Positions 43,525-53,481 of a DNA stretch of 64,000 nucleotides are shown here, piece after piece. The number at the start of each line of letters is the position of its first letter. Positions within the stretch are counted from its first letter, which is position 1. The notes under the pieces were generated by a model that was not told the origin of the DNA, ran no database searches, and saw only the letters and a list, made by a program, of their open reading frames with translations. The translations under genes and the position numbers were made by a program. The stretch comes from Thermomonas paludicola (GTDB taxonomy: Bacteria; Pseudomonadota; Gammaproteobacteria; Xanthomonadales; Xanthomonadaceae): positions 930,001-994,000 of the forward strand of contig NZ_CP093311.1 of NCBI RefSeq assembly GCF_024498955.1, written 5' to 3'.

Positions 43525-46122
43525 GTGAACGGACTGCAACCGCGCCACCATTTTCTGGCCATTGCCATCGTTGCCAGTCTGGCAACGATGAGCGTGCTGC
43601 CTGCCCACGCGCAGGACGCATCCCCGGCCCCGCAGAAGCCCGAGGCCAAGACGCTGGACACGCTGGTCGTCACCGCGCAAAAGCGCGAGGAAGTGATGCA
43701 GGACGTGCCGATCACGGTGACCGCGCTGTCGCAGCAGACCCTGCAGGACAGCGGCGTGCGCGACATCAAGGATCTGCAGGTGCTGGTGCCCGGCTTGACC
43801 GTGACCAGCACGCAAAGCGAGGCGATCACCACCGCGCGCATCCGTGGCGTGGGCACGGTGGGTGACAACATCGGCCTGGAATCTTCGGTGGGCGTGGTCA
43901 TCGATGGCGTGTACCGGCCGCGCAATTCGGTGGGCTTCGGCGACCTGGGCGAACTGGAGCGCATCGAGGTGCTGAAGGGACCGCAGGGCACCCTGTTCGG
44001 CAAGAACACGTCCTCCGGCGTGATCAACATCGTGACCCGCAAGCCCGACTTCGAGCTGGCCGGCCAGGGTGAAGTGACGTTCGGCACCTATGGCGCGCTG
44101 GGGCTGGCGGGCGGGTTCAATGCGCCGTTGGGCGACTACGCCGCGCTGCGCGTGTACGCCGCGCATCGGGATCGCGATGGCTGGATGCGGGTAGTGACCG
44201 GCGCGGGGCCGCGCACCGAGGGGCGCGACTACGACCAGAACGTCGATACGTTCCGCGCCAAGCTGTTGATCGCGCCTTCCGACAAGGTGGAGATCGTGCT
44301 GTCGGCCGACAGCACCCGGCGCAATGAAAACTGCTGCACCGCGGTACAGCTGGTCAGCGGAGCCACCGCGCCGCTGCTCAATGCATTGGGCGGTGGCCAT
44401 GCCATCGCCATTCCTGCCGACCCGTGGGCGCGGGTGGCCTACAGCAACCGCAGCACCGCGCAGAACATCCGCGACAAGGGCGTGCAGGGCGAGGTCAACG
44501 TCATCCTGGATGCGCTGGGTGGGGCCAGGTTCACGTCCATCACCGCCGGCCGTGACTGGAATTCGGTCAATGGCCGCGACTTCGATTTCACCACCGCGGA
44601 CATGATCTACATGAACCCGCAGCAGGATGAGTCGTACTCCCGCTTCAAGACCTTCAGTCAGGAATTCCATCTGACCGGTTCCACCGCCACGATGGACTGG
44701 TTGGTGGGCGCGTTCTACAGCAAGGAAACCATCAATCGCACCGAAAGCTATCGCATTGGCGCGGCCTACGAGCCGTACCTGTCGATCGGCCTGCTGTCGA
44801 TGATCAATCCGGCGCTGGCGTCGCTGCCCAATGCGGCCACCTTCATGGCCGATGCCACCGGGCAGCCGGCGGGCAGCGTGTTTGCCGGGCTGGGGGCGCT
44901 GGATCATTATCGGCAAAGCGCGCAAAGCACGGCGCTGTTCAGCAACAACACCTGGCATGCGACCGGCGCCTTCGACATCACCTTGGGCCTGCGCTACACG
45001 CGCGAAACCAAGGATCTGCAGTCGGCCTACAGCAATCCCAACGGCAGCCCGGGCTGCGCCTCCTATTTCGGGCCAGGCGGCGTCAGCAGCGCCGCCATCG
45101 GCCGCATCGCCGCCGCGCTGACCGCGCGTGGCGTGCCGTTTGCGTCGCTGCCCGCTGCCAATCAGCAGGCGTTGATCAGCAACGTGGTGGGCTACAGCTG
45201 CCTGCCGTGGGCCAACGTGATGCACGGTGGCCGCAGCACCGACCAGTCGCGCAGCGAGAACGAATGGTCCGGCACCCTGAAACTGGCGTACCGCTGGAAT
45301 CCGCATGCGATGACCTACGTCTCGTACGCGCGCGGCTACAAGGCGGGCGGCTTCAACCTCGACCGCGTGCAGTCGTCCAATGGGCTGTCCAGCGGTGGTT
45401 CCGGCATCACCCCGGTCGATGACACCTCGTTCCCCGGTGAGTTCGTCGATAGCTGGGAGCTGGGTGCCAAGACCACCTGGGCCGGCGGCAACCTGTTGCT
45501 CAACGCCGCGCTGTTCCACCAGACCTATAGCGACTTCCAGCTCAACAGTTTCCTGGGGACTAGCTTCGTGGTGCGTTCGATCCCCGAGGTGGTGTCGAAG
45601 GGGCTTGACGCCGAGCTGCTGTGGCAGACCACGCCGAATCTGATGCTGCAGGCCGGCCTGATGTATGCCGACACGCGATACGGCGACGCCATCCCGGGCG
45701 CGGACTTCACCTATCCCGGCGCGCTGTACAAACTGCCCGGTGCGCGCATGAGTTTTGCGCCGAGGCTTTCCGGCTCGCTGTCGGCGACCTGTGAATGGGA
45801 CATCGGGCAGCGGCTGGAAGGCCGTTTCAACATCGGCGGGAAGTACATGTCCAGCTACAACACCGGCTCGGATCTCGACGCCGAAAAGGGACAGCGCGCC
45901 TACACGGTGGCGAACGTGCGCATCGGCATCGGCGCGCGCGATCAGGCGTGGCAGCTGGAGTTGTGGGGCTTGAACGTGTTCGATGCGCGCTACGTGCAGG
46001 TGGGTTTCGATGGCCCGCTGCAGGCGTTGGGCACGCCCGAGCCCGGCAATCCGAAGAACACCTACAACGCGTTCCTGGGCGCGCCGGCGACCTACGGCGC
46101 GACGCTGCGTTTCCGTTTCTGA
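43525..46122 (+). CDS. TonB-dependent outer-membrane receptor
   Basis: This 865-residue receptor has a signal peptide ending LPAHAQ and a TonB-box-like LDTLVVTAQKREE. The plug (about 45-160) includes QDVPITVTALSQQTL and ERIEVLKGPQGTLFGKNTSSGVINIVTRKP. The barrel closes with the terminal Phe (YGATLRFRF) that the BAM machinery reads. The plug type (TAQKREE, GPQGTLFGKN) is that of the large sphingomonad/xanthomonad receptor group; the ligand is unknown. AGGGGA precedes the GTG start by five bases. It stands alone between the pilin operon and pncC. Confidence 0.92.
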   Translation: MNGLQPRHHFLAIAIVASLATMSVLPAHAQDASPAPQKPEAKTLDTLVVTAQKREEVMQDVPITVTALSQQTLQDSGVRDIKDLQVLVPGLTVTSTQSEAITTARIRGVGTVGDNIGLESSVGVVIDGVYRPRNSVGFGDLGELERIEVLKGPQGTLFGKNTSSGVINIVTRKPDFELAGQGEVTFGTYGALGLAGGFNAPLGDYAALRVYAAHRDRDGWMRVVTGAGPRTEGRDYDQNVDTFRAKLLIAPSDKVEIVLSADSTRRNENCCTAVQLVSGATAPLLNALGGGHAIAIPADPWARVAYSNRSTAQNIRDKGVQGEVNVILDALGGARFTSITAGRDWNSVNGRDFDFTTADMIYMNPQQDESYSRFKTFSQEFHLTGSTATMDWLVGAFYSKETINRTESYRIGAAYEPYLSIGLLSMINPALASLPNAATFMADATGQPAGSVFAGLGALDHYRQSAQSTALFSNNTWHATGAFDITLGLRYTRETKDLQSAYSNPNGSPGCASYFGPGGVSSAAIGRIAAALTARGVPFASLPAANQQALISNVVGYSCLPWANVMHGGRSTDQSRSENEWSGTLKLAYRWNPHAMTYVSYARGYKAGGFNLDRVQSSNGLSSGGSGITPVDDTSFPGEFVDSWELGAKTTWAGGNLLLNAALFHQTYSDFQLNSFLGTSFVVRSIPEVVSKGLDAELLWQTTPNLMLQAGLMYADTRYGDAIPGADFTYPGALYKLPGARMSFAPRLSGSLSATCEWDIGQRLEGRFNIGGKYMSSYNTGSDLDAEKGQRAYTVANVRIGIGARDQAWQLELWGLNVFDARYVQVGFDGPLQALGTPEPGNPKNTYNAFLGAPATYGATLRFRF

Positions 46123-46161
46123 GCCGCATGCGTTAAAACGCCTGCACGCAATCCGCCTGGC

Positions 46162-46665
46162 GTGACGATGAACGTACCGACCGATATCGAGCTTGATGCA
46201 CTGGCCAGTGCGACCGGGCAACGCCTGTTGGCGATGCGCCACATGCTGGTCACCGCCGAGAGCTGCACGGGCGGCTGGATCGCCAAGTGCATGACCGACG
46301 TGCCGGGCTCGTCGGGCTGGTTCGATTGCGGCCTGGCGGCGTACAGCTACGAGGCCAAGCAGGCGTTGCTGGGTGTGCGCCCGCAGACGCTGGAAGCGTT
46401 TGGCGCGGTCAGTCGCGAAACCGTGGTGGAAATGGTCAGCGGCGCGCTGGTGCATTCCGGCGCGACGATCGCCGTCGCGGTGACCGGCATTGCCGGCCCC
46501 GGAGGCGGCAGCGACGACAAGCCCGTTGGCACCGTGTGGATCGGCTGGAAGCGACGGGGCGGCTATGCCCATGCCGAGGTATTCCATTTCGAGGGCAACC
46601 GTGACGCCGTGCGCAGGCAGACGGTCGCCGCCGCGTTGCGCGGGTTGGACTTGCCCTTGTCGTGA
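46162..46665 (+). CDS. pncC: Nicotinamide-nucleotide amidohydrolase (CinA C-terminal family)
   Basis: This 167-residue enzyme deamidates NMN to nicotinic acid mononucleotide in the pyridine-nucleotide salvage cycle. Signature segments are HMLVTAESCTGGWIAKCMTDVPGSSGWFDCGLAAYS and VAVTGIAGPGGGSDDKPVGTVWIGW. It lacks the N-terminal molybdopterin-like domain of full CinA, as in E. coli PncC. Start GTG 46162 or ATG 46168 cannot be separated from the sequence. It lies upstream of lexA-recA, as pncC does before recA in many gamma-proteobacteria. Confidence 0.92.
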   Translation: MTMNVPTDIELDALASATGQRLLAMRHMLVTAESCTGGWIAKCMTDVPGSSGWFDCGLAAYSYEAKQALLGVRPQTLEAFGAVSRETVVEMVSGALVHSGATIAVAVTGIAGPGGGSDDKPVGTVWIGWKRRGGYAHAEVFHFEGNRDAVRRQTVAAALRGLDLPLS

Positions 46666-46673
46666 CGCAGGTG

Positions 46674-46702
46674 TTGACGGAGGATTGAGTTAGTAGTATT
46701 AC
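46674..46702 (+). promoter_or_regulatory. lexA promoter
   Basis: -35 TTGACG (46674-46679), 17-base spacer, -10 TATTAC (46697-46702). Eight bases follow before the lexA ATG, so transcription would start at or next to the ATG. The GGAGG in the spacer lies upstream of that point and cannot serve as a ribosome-binding site. Confidence 0.7.
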
Positions 46703-46708
46703 TACTAA
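46690..46708 (+). promoter_or_regulatory. LexA operator (SOS box)
   Basis: TTAGTAGTATTACTACTAA, a perfect 9+1+9 palindrome of the Xanthomonas lexA type. It covers the -10 element and ends two bases before the lexA ATG, so LexA binding would block its own promoter. Confidence 0.92.
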
Positions 46709-46710
46709 CC

Positions 46711-47346
46711 ATGACTCTGACCGACACCCAGCGCGCCATCCACGCCTTCCTTGCCGAACGCATTGAAGTTGACGGTTTCGTGCCGTCCCAGACGGAAATC
46801 GCCCGCGCCTTCGGCTTCAAGGGGGTACGTGCCGCGCAGTACCACCTGGAGGCGCTGGAAGCCGCCGGCATCATCGAGCGCAGCCCCGGCCGCGCGCGCA
46901 GCCTGCGCCTGCTGCAGCTCCCCGACGGGCCGCGCCAGCTCGATCTCCCGGCCAACGACGACACCCTGCAGTTGCCAGTCCTCGGGCAGGTGGCTGCTGG
47001 TATGCCAATCGGCGCCGACATTGGCAGCGAGCAAGTGGTGCTGATGGACCGTGCGGTGTTTTCCCCCACGCCCGATTACCTGCTGAAGGTGAAGGGCGAC
47101 TCGATGCGCGACGAAGGCATCTTCGACGGCGACCTGATCGGCGTGCACCGCACCAGCGAAGCGCGCAACGGGCAGGTGGTGATCGCGCGCATCGACGATG
47201 AAATCACCGTCAAGCTGTTGAAGATCGGGCAGGGCAGGATTCGCCTGCTGCCGCGCAACCCCGACTACGCGCCCATTGAAGTGCGGCCCGGCCAGGAATT
47301 CGCCATCGAAGGCCTGTATTGCGGCTTGGTGCGGCCGAATGCGTAA
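46711..47346 (+). CDS. lexA: SOS repressor LexA
   Basis: This 211-residue repressor has an N-terminal winged helix-turn-helix (1-65, [19 protein letters not shown] ... [11 protein letters not shown]). The C-terminal S24 protease domain has the self-cleavage bond Ala96-Gly97 ([10 protein letters not shown]). The catalytic pair is Ser131 (KGDSMRDEG) and Lys168 (DDEITVKLL), with the same 37-residue spacing as in E. coli. The recognition helix matches a TTAG-type box, which lies just upstream. The ATG has no usable ribosome-binding site between it and the predicted transcription start. recA follows after 167 bases. Confidence 0.97.
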   Translation: MTLTDTQRAIHAFLAERIEVDGFVPSQTEIARAFGFKGVRAAQYHLEALEAAGIIERSPGRARSLRLLQLPDGPRQLDLPANDDTLQLPVLGQVAAGMPIGADIGSEQVVLMDRAVFSPTPDYLLKVKGDSMRDEGIFDGDLIGVHRTSEARNGQVVIARIDDEITVKLLKIGQGRIRLLPRNPDYAPIEVRPGQEFAIEGLYCGLVRPNA

Positions 47347-47513
47347 GCCTCCGAGGCATCGCTGCGGGGTTTCCCGATCCCCAGGCCCGCTTTCAAATGC
47401 GATTTTCTCGATGCCGGCCAGCAGCGTCGCAGTCCGTGCGACCGGTCCTGTCTAACCTGCCTGCATCCGATCCGAACCACCCAATCCGAATTCCGACTTT
47501 GAGGAGCACCACG

Positions 47514-48541
<1,028 letters not shown>

Positions 48542-48545
<4 letters not shown>

Positions 48546-49042
48546 CGGTGTCGGGCGGCGGCGGCGATGAAACGTCCTCGTCAGCGGCCAAGCGCCGCCG
48601 TCGCCCGGAACCTACGCCAACCCAGCGCGCACTGGGGCTGCTGACCCGCCGCGAACACTCCCGCGTGGAACTCGCTCGCAAGCTGGCAGTCCGCGGCGTG
48701 GAGCAATCCGCTGCACAGGAGGCCATCGACAAACTCGGCGATGCAGGCTGGCAGAGCGATGCCCGCTTTGCCGAATCGCTGCTGCGCAGTCGTGCCGCCA
48801 GCGGCTATGGGCCGGCCTACATCCGTGCGGAGCTGGCTACCCATCGGCTGGCAGATGCGACCATCGCCCAAGCGATGGCGGCATTCGAAGGGGATTGGGT
48901 CGCAGTCGCCAGGCAGCAGATTCGCCGCAGGCACGCCGATGCGCTGGCCGACGACCGCGCTGCGCGTCGGAAAGCGATGGGGTCCCTGTTGCGGCGCGGA
49001 TTCTCGATGGAGCAGGCGGCGGCAGCTCTGGGCGAAGATTAG
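48542..49042 (+). CDS. recX: Regulatory protein RecX
   Basis: This 166-residue protein binds and inhibits RecA filaments. After a Gly/Ser/Arg-rich N-terminal tail, three-helix repeats begin with [19 protein letters not shown], then [26 protein letters not shown], then [19 protein letters not shown]. Its ATG overlaps the recA stop as ATGA, which keeps RecX at low level through coupling. The size is normal. Confidence 0.93.
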
Positions 49043-49060
49043 TTGTCTGCTTGTCTTCCC

Positions 49061-49087
49061 GCGTTTGGCGCGTTTCGCGCGTTTGGC
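49061..49087. repeat. Three tandem 9-base units
   Basis: GCGTTTGGC, GCGTTTCGC, GCGTTTGGC in direct succession between recX and the convergent DUF3999 gene. The rest of the 84-base gap shows no other structure. Confidence 0.6.
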
Positions 49088-49126
49088 GTGTCTGCGCCAA
49101 TCCGGGCGTGCGGGAGTTTCGCGTTT

Positions 49127-50509
49127 TCAGTGCGGGGATTTTGCGCGCAGCAGGCTGAGCGCAAATCCGGCAACCGTCAGCGCGCCCAGCACCAGCACGC
49201 CCCACAGCAGCAGCGTTTTCCAGTCGCGCGGCACCGGCGGGGGCTGATACGCGACATTGCCTGCACGCACGCCGCCGCTGCCGAGATCGGCACTGGCCGG
49301 CTGCCATTGCGTCCCGTGACTGGCGCGAAGGGCCTCCAGCATTGGGGCCAGCGTGGTTTGGCGAGGTCGCTGTGCCGCGCTGCCAGCGACCAACGAGTAC
49401 GGCGCGCGCCCTTGGGCCAGGAACACCACGCTGCCGGCTTGAAAGCCCAGGTGCAGGATGGGGGGTGCCGACGGGGCAGTGCCCGACGCCAGCCGCAGGC
49501 GCCATTCGCGGTCGCTGGTCGGGCGTGCGATGGCCAGCGCGGGCGAGTGCTGCGACGTGCCGCCATCGGCGAGAGTCCATGCCGTCCAGCCAGTGGCGTG
49601 CATCTGCCAGGGCGTTGGCGCGTCGCCATGGTCTGCCGGATCTCGGCTGGACACGTCCCAGCTCGCCGTGCTGTTGGCCGGCATCACGATTTGCAGCCGT
49701 TGCACCGGCAAGCGTCCAGGAATGCGGTAGAGATCGCCCGTGGGCGTCGTTTCCGCAGCGGTGGCAGTCATCCATTGCCACTGGTCAGGCTGGGCCAGGC
49801 CACCCACGTCGCCTCGGAAGCCGAGCAGCGCCAGCCCACCCGTGGGCTGCAGGGGAACCAGCCGCAGGTAGCGCAACGATGTCTCCAGCGCGATGCTGTC
49901 CTTGCGCAGTTGCCGGTTCTGGTTGCGCAGTTGCAACAGGTGCATCCGTGGATCCAGCAACTGCCAGTCGCGCAGGTCGTCGCTGCCTTCCACCCGATAG
50001 CTCAGGTCCAGGGCGGCCTGGGTATCCGCCCAGCGCGCCGACAGCGAATGCAACATGCCAGGCGTGGGGCCGCGATCGATCAGCCAGGCGGGATTGCCAT
50101 TGCCCGCATGCGCCGGCGCTTGCGCGCTGTTCCTGATCGCCACCACGGTGCCGTCGCTGCCGCGCTCCACCAGGACGGCGAGGGTTCCGCCGTCGGTAGC
50201 GGCAGTGTCGGGCAACGCGAACCAGGGCAGGTCCACCGCTCGCAACACCTCTTGCGTGGCGCTGGCTGCGGGGTACACCGCGCTGGAAACGGGCTTTCCA
50301 TCGGCATCCAGCACTTGCACGTCGCGCAAGTCGCGCCAGTAGGCTGCCGCATACACCTCGCCCCGCAGCACGACGCGGTAGGCGCCGGCATCGGCCCGTG
50401 ACAGCTGCAGTGGCCATTGGCGCGCGTACGCGTCGGGCGTGGCGGCTGCCGCGCCCAAGGGCAACAGGAGTGCCAGCCAGAGAAATTGCCGGGTCATGTT
50501 CCTGATCAT
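49127..50509 (-). CDS. DUF3999 family membrane-anchored protein
   Basis: This 460-residue protein has a signal peptide (MTRQFLWLALLLPLGAAAA) and a long periplasmic beta-rich region. One C-terminal helix (WKTLLLWGVLVLGALTVAGFALSLL) is followed by a short basic tail. DUF3999 segments include YARQWPLQLSRADAGAYRVVL, VQVLDADGKPVSSAVYP and SLRYLRLVPL. The function is unknown. The start at 50509 overlaps the stop of the upstream DUF2339 gene as ATGA; an in-frame ATG at 50497 also has AGGA nearby. DUF2339 and DUF3999 are usual partners, so they probably work as one envelope complex. Confidence 0.88.
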   Translation of the reverse strand: MIRNMTRQFLWLALLLPLGAAAATPDAYARQWPLQLSRADAGAYRVVLRGEVYAAAYWRDLRDVQVLDADGKPVSSAVYPAASATQEVLRAVDLPWFALPDTAATDGGTLAVLVERGSDGTVVAIRNSAQAPAHAGNGNPAWLIDRGPTPGMLHSLSARWADTQAALDLSYRVEGSDDLRDWQLLDPRMHLLQLRNQNRQLRKDSIALETSLRYLRLVPLQPTGGLALLGFRGDVGGLAQPDQWQWMTATAAETTPTGDLYRIPGRLPVQRLQIVMPANSTASWDVSSRDPADHGDAPTPWQMHATGWTAWTLADGGTSQHSPALAIARPTSDREWRLRLASGTAPSAPPILHLGFQAGSVVFLAQGRAPYSLVAGSAAQRPRQTTLAPMLEALRASHGTQWQPASADLGSGGVRAGNVAYQPPPVPRDWKTLLLWGVLVLGALTVAGFALSLLRAKSPH

Positions 50510-53235
50510 GCGGGGGAGCCTGCATTGAGTGGTTGCGATGGCGCGCCGCGCCGTGGCGGTGCCGGCGCCAGCCAGCCCACCAGCGTGCACAGCAGGCCAT
50601 AGGCGATGAAGGCGCCGATGCCCAGCAGGTCGCCGAGGTTGCCGCGATCCACCAGCAGCAGCTTGAGCAGGACCACGCCCATCAGGATCGCCCCCGACAG
50701 CCACAGCCCCCATTGCCCGCGCCGGGACCCCAACACCCAGCCCGCCACGCCCAGCAGGCTCCACACCACCGACAGGCTGGTCTGCGCCAGGCTGCCTTGC
50801 AGCAACGTGTCGTTCCAGGGGGCGCCGCCCCAATGATGGACGCCACGCAGGGTGGTGACCGTCACCTGCAGCAGCGCCGCCAGCGCCAGCCCCAGACGCA
50901 GCCGGGTGTCGGGTTGCCGCTGTTGCTCGCGCAGCCAGAGCGCCAGCAGCACCAACAGCGCGACCTGTGCAAGTTCCAGCGGATTCAGCAGCAACAGCCA
51001 GGGCAGCGGCGCGCTGTCGCCGCTGCCGGACAGCGCGTGCAGCCACCACAGCCCAAGCGCGGCAAATACCAGCGATTGCAGCGGGCGACGATACCCATCG
51101 AAGGCGTCGCCCAGCGGGCTCTTCAACCACTGCCAGCGCCACAGCGAAACTGCCGCCAGTGCCAGCCACGGCAGCGCCAGCACCATGCCCACCCAGCCCT
51201 GCGCCAGCGCAAAGTGCGCGCCCACATGCCAGGCCACCAGGGACAACACGGTTGGCCACAGCAGCCACCAGACCAGCTGTGCCAGCCCCGCAGTGCCGCC
51301 GCCACCGCCACGCAGGCAAACCAGGCTGCGCAGGCCCAGTGCGGCAAACAGCGGCCACGCGATGGCGCCGAAACCGGCCAGCGGTTGGCCATAGGCGCCG
51401 AGCTGCAGGAACGCCAGCGGGAACGCCAGCAGCAGGCCTCCCAGCGTGGTCAGGGCCAGTGCCGGCGCGGGGGCGCGGCGGTGAGCTTCGGCAGCCAGCC
51501 AGCCGCTTGCGCCCAACAGCAGCAGCGTCGCGTGCAGGTGGCTGTCGGCAGGCGCAAACCGGCCGAGCTCGCTGAAGCCATTGCCCAACCACCACGCCAG
51601 CCCCCAGAGATAGGGGATGACGGCGATTCCGGGCTTGCCGGCGCGGCGATACAGCCATGCCGTGGCGAAGCCGGCGAGGGCGACCAGCAGGGCCCCCATG
51701 AACGCGGCATTGGCCACCGGAACGGTCTCGATGTTGCGCACGTCGATGCTGCCGATGGCCAATGCGCAGGCGGCTGCGGCCTGCAGCCCAAGACCGGTCC
51801 AGCGCGCCAGCCGGCGTTGCTGGGTCAGGCCCAGCCACACCAGGCCGGCGCCTTCCAGGGCGAACACGGATGCCGTTGCCCGCGCCGACAGTGCCAGCGG
51901 CATTGCCAGCGTGGCGAAGCCGACGGCCAGAATCGCGTAGCCACGTGCCAGCAGTTGCAGGCGTTCGCGGTTGATCAGCGCCTTTGCCAGCAACGCATAC
52001 AGCGCCGCCAGCGCAAGCGCGCACAGCGCCAGCGGCATGCGGGCGCCCTCCAGCAGCCCGGCCTGCAGCGAGAACGCGACCAGCGGCGTTCCAAACAGCA
52101 GCGAACCATCGATGCGCGCACCCGCCGGGCTGGCGGCCTTGCGCGCATACAGCAGCGGAAGCAGCAGGTAAAAGGCGAAGAACAGCAGCAGGAACGGCTC
52201 GGTGCTGTTGAATTTGTCGGGCGTGTACTGCAGCGCCCCCCAAGTGGCCCCAATGCCCCAGGTGAAGGCGAAGCCAAGCAGGTTGAGAATCCGCCAGGGA
52301 CGCAGCCACGCGATCGAAAAAACACCGGCGTTGAGCACGGCGTAGTAGGCGAACAGGCCGACGTGGTTGCCACTGCCGTCGGACAGCCACAGCGGTGCCA
52401 TGAAGCCGGCCAGCGTGCCCAGGATTGCCAGCGTGCGTGACTCCTGCAGCACGGCGAGCACCGCCAGCCCGGCAACCAGCATGACGCTGAACGCGAATGC
52501 GGGCCCGGCTTCGATCAGGTGATAGGTCTTGAACGCGGCGAACGCCACCAGCAGCAACACGCCGATGGCGCCGCCCTGCAGCGCCAGGGCAAAACTGCGG
52601 TGGCTTTCGCGCTTGCGCCAGGCGAATGCCAGCGCGGCGAGCGCGGCGGCGCTGATGCCGGCCAGGCGCAGTTCGATGGGGGCATCGAGCCAGCCTTGGT
52701 CGCTGGCATAGCGCAGCAGCGCGGCGACGCCAACCAGCAGCACCAGCATGCCCACTTTCACCGGCACGTTGCCGGTACTGAACCACTGTTTGATGCGGGC
52801 GATGCCGACGCTCAACAGGTCCGGCGTGGTGGGCGCAGCAGGGGCAGGTCGCGGCGGCGGTACGCGCGCTGTTGCAACGGCGTCCGGCGGCATCATTGGT
52901 GGCGTCATTGGCGGTGGCGCGGCCTGCGGTGCGGCGGGACGCGGTGCCTGCGCCGGCGCTGCGGCCAGGATGGGCTCGATCGCGCCTTCGGCATCCGGTG
53001 GCATCCGGGGTGCGACCGGGATCGGGTTCGACGCCTGACTGTGGTGCTGGGGGCGGGTGCTCTCGGACGGTCGAGCCGGCGCGGCCTGCATGCCATGCAA
53101 CGCGGCAAGCGCGTCCTCCATTTTCTCGACGCGGCTACGCAGCGCGGAGAGTTTCGATAGCGCGACCAGCAGCAGGACCGGGGTAGCAAGGACCAGCGCT
53201 GCCAGCAGCAGCCCCAGCAGGATCAAACCATCCAT
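50506..53235 (-). CDS. DUF2339 family polytopic membrane protein
   Basis: This 909-residue protein has an N-terminal helix, a short coiled-coil-like stretch (LSALRSRVEKMEDALAALHG) and a Pro/Ala-rich linker (about 50-140). More than twenty membrane segments run from about 158 to the end. DUF2339 landmarks are VKVGMLVLLVGVAALLRYASDQGWL and LESRTLAILGTLAGFMAPLWLS-like segments. The function is unknown, perhaps transport or envelope assembly. It is coupled to the DUF3999 gene and runs against the flow of the flanking recA and alaS genes. Confidence 0.9.
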   Translation of the reverse strand: MDGLILLGLLLAALVLATPVLLLVALSKLSALRSRVEKMEDALAALHGMQAAPARPSESTRPQHHSQASNPIPVAPRMPPDAEGAIEPILAAAPAQAPRPAAPQAAPPPMTPPMMPPDAVATARVPPPRPAPAAPTTPDLLSVGIARIKQWFSTGNVPVKVGMLVLLVGVAALLRYASDQGWLDAPIELRLAGISAAALAALAFAWRKRESHRSFALALQGGAIGVLLLVAFAAFKTYHLIEAGPAFAFSVMLVAGLAVLAVLQESRTLAILGTLAGFMAPLWLSDGSGNHVGLFAYYAVLNAGVFSIAWLRPWRILNLLGFAFTWGIGATWGALQYTPDKFNSTEPFLLLFFAFYLLLPLLYARKAASPAGARIDGSLLFGTPLVAFSLQAGLLEGARMPLALCALALAALYALLAKALINRERLQLLARGYAILAVGFATLAMPLALSARATASVFALEGAGLVWLGLTQQRRLARWTGLGLQAAAACALAIGSIDVRNIETVPVANAAFMGALLVALAGFATAWLYRRAGKPGIAVIPYLWGLAWWLGNGFSELGRFAPADSHLHATLLLLGASGWLAAEAHRRAPAPALALTTLGGLLLAFPLAFLQLGAYGQPLAGFGAIAWPLFAALGLRSLVCLRGGGGGTAGLAQLVWWLLWPTVLSLVAWHVGAHFALAQGWVGMVLALPWLALAAVSLWRWQWLKSPLGDAFDGYRRPLQSLVFAALGLWWLHALSGSGDSAPLPWLLLLNPLELAQVALLVLLALWLREQQRQPDTRLRLGLALAALLQVTVTTLRGVHHWGGAPWNDTLLQGSLAQTSLSVVWSLLGVAGWVLGSRRGQWGLWLSGAILMGVVLLKLLLVDRGNLGDLLGIGAFIAYGLLCTLVGWLAPAPPRRGAPSQPLNAGSPA

Positions 53236-53481
53236 TCACCACTCCCTGTGGTCTGGGCCAATGCGAATCTGCAGTGGATGAGAACACAGCTTGCCCGGCC
53301 CCGGCAAAACGCCGCTGCTGCCGTGGCCGCATTCCGTGGTGGGCGTTTGCGGCACAAGGCGCGTCGAAAGGGTGTTTGCGACCTGTAAACTGGTCGGATT
53401 GGGTTGCCAACTCGACCCCGTGTCCGCATCGTGGCGGTCTTGCGGGGTTTTCCTGCGTTCTTCACCTCAGCGCTCGCCAGA

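Noticed and set aside
42940..46587. Long minus-strand frame across the second TonB receptor
   Set aside because: The plus strand encodes a complete receptor with signal peptide, plug and terminal Phe; the antisense frame is composition-driven.
47347..47513. Second LexA box before recA
   Set aside because: No TTAG...CTAA dyad could be found in this interval.
49127..52786. A 1219-codon minus-strand frame covering both DUF genes
   Set aside because: Its C-terminal 460 codons are the DUF3999 gene, but the upstream part reads the DUF2339 gene in the wrong frame. The ATGA overlap at 50506-50509 gives a better explanation.
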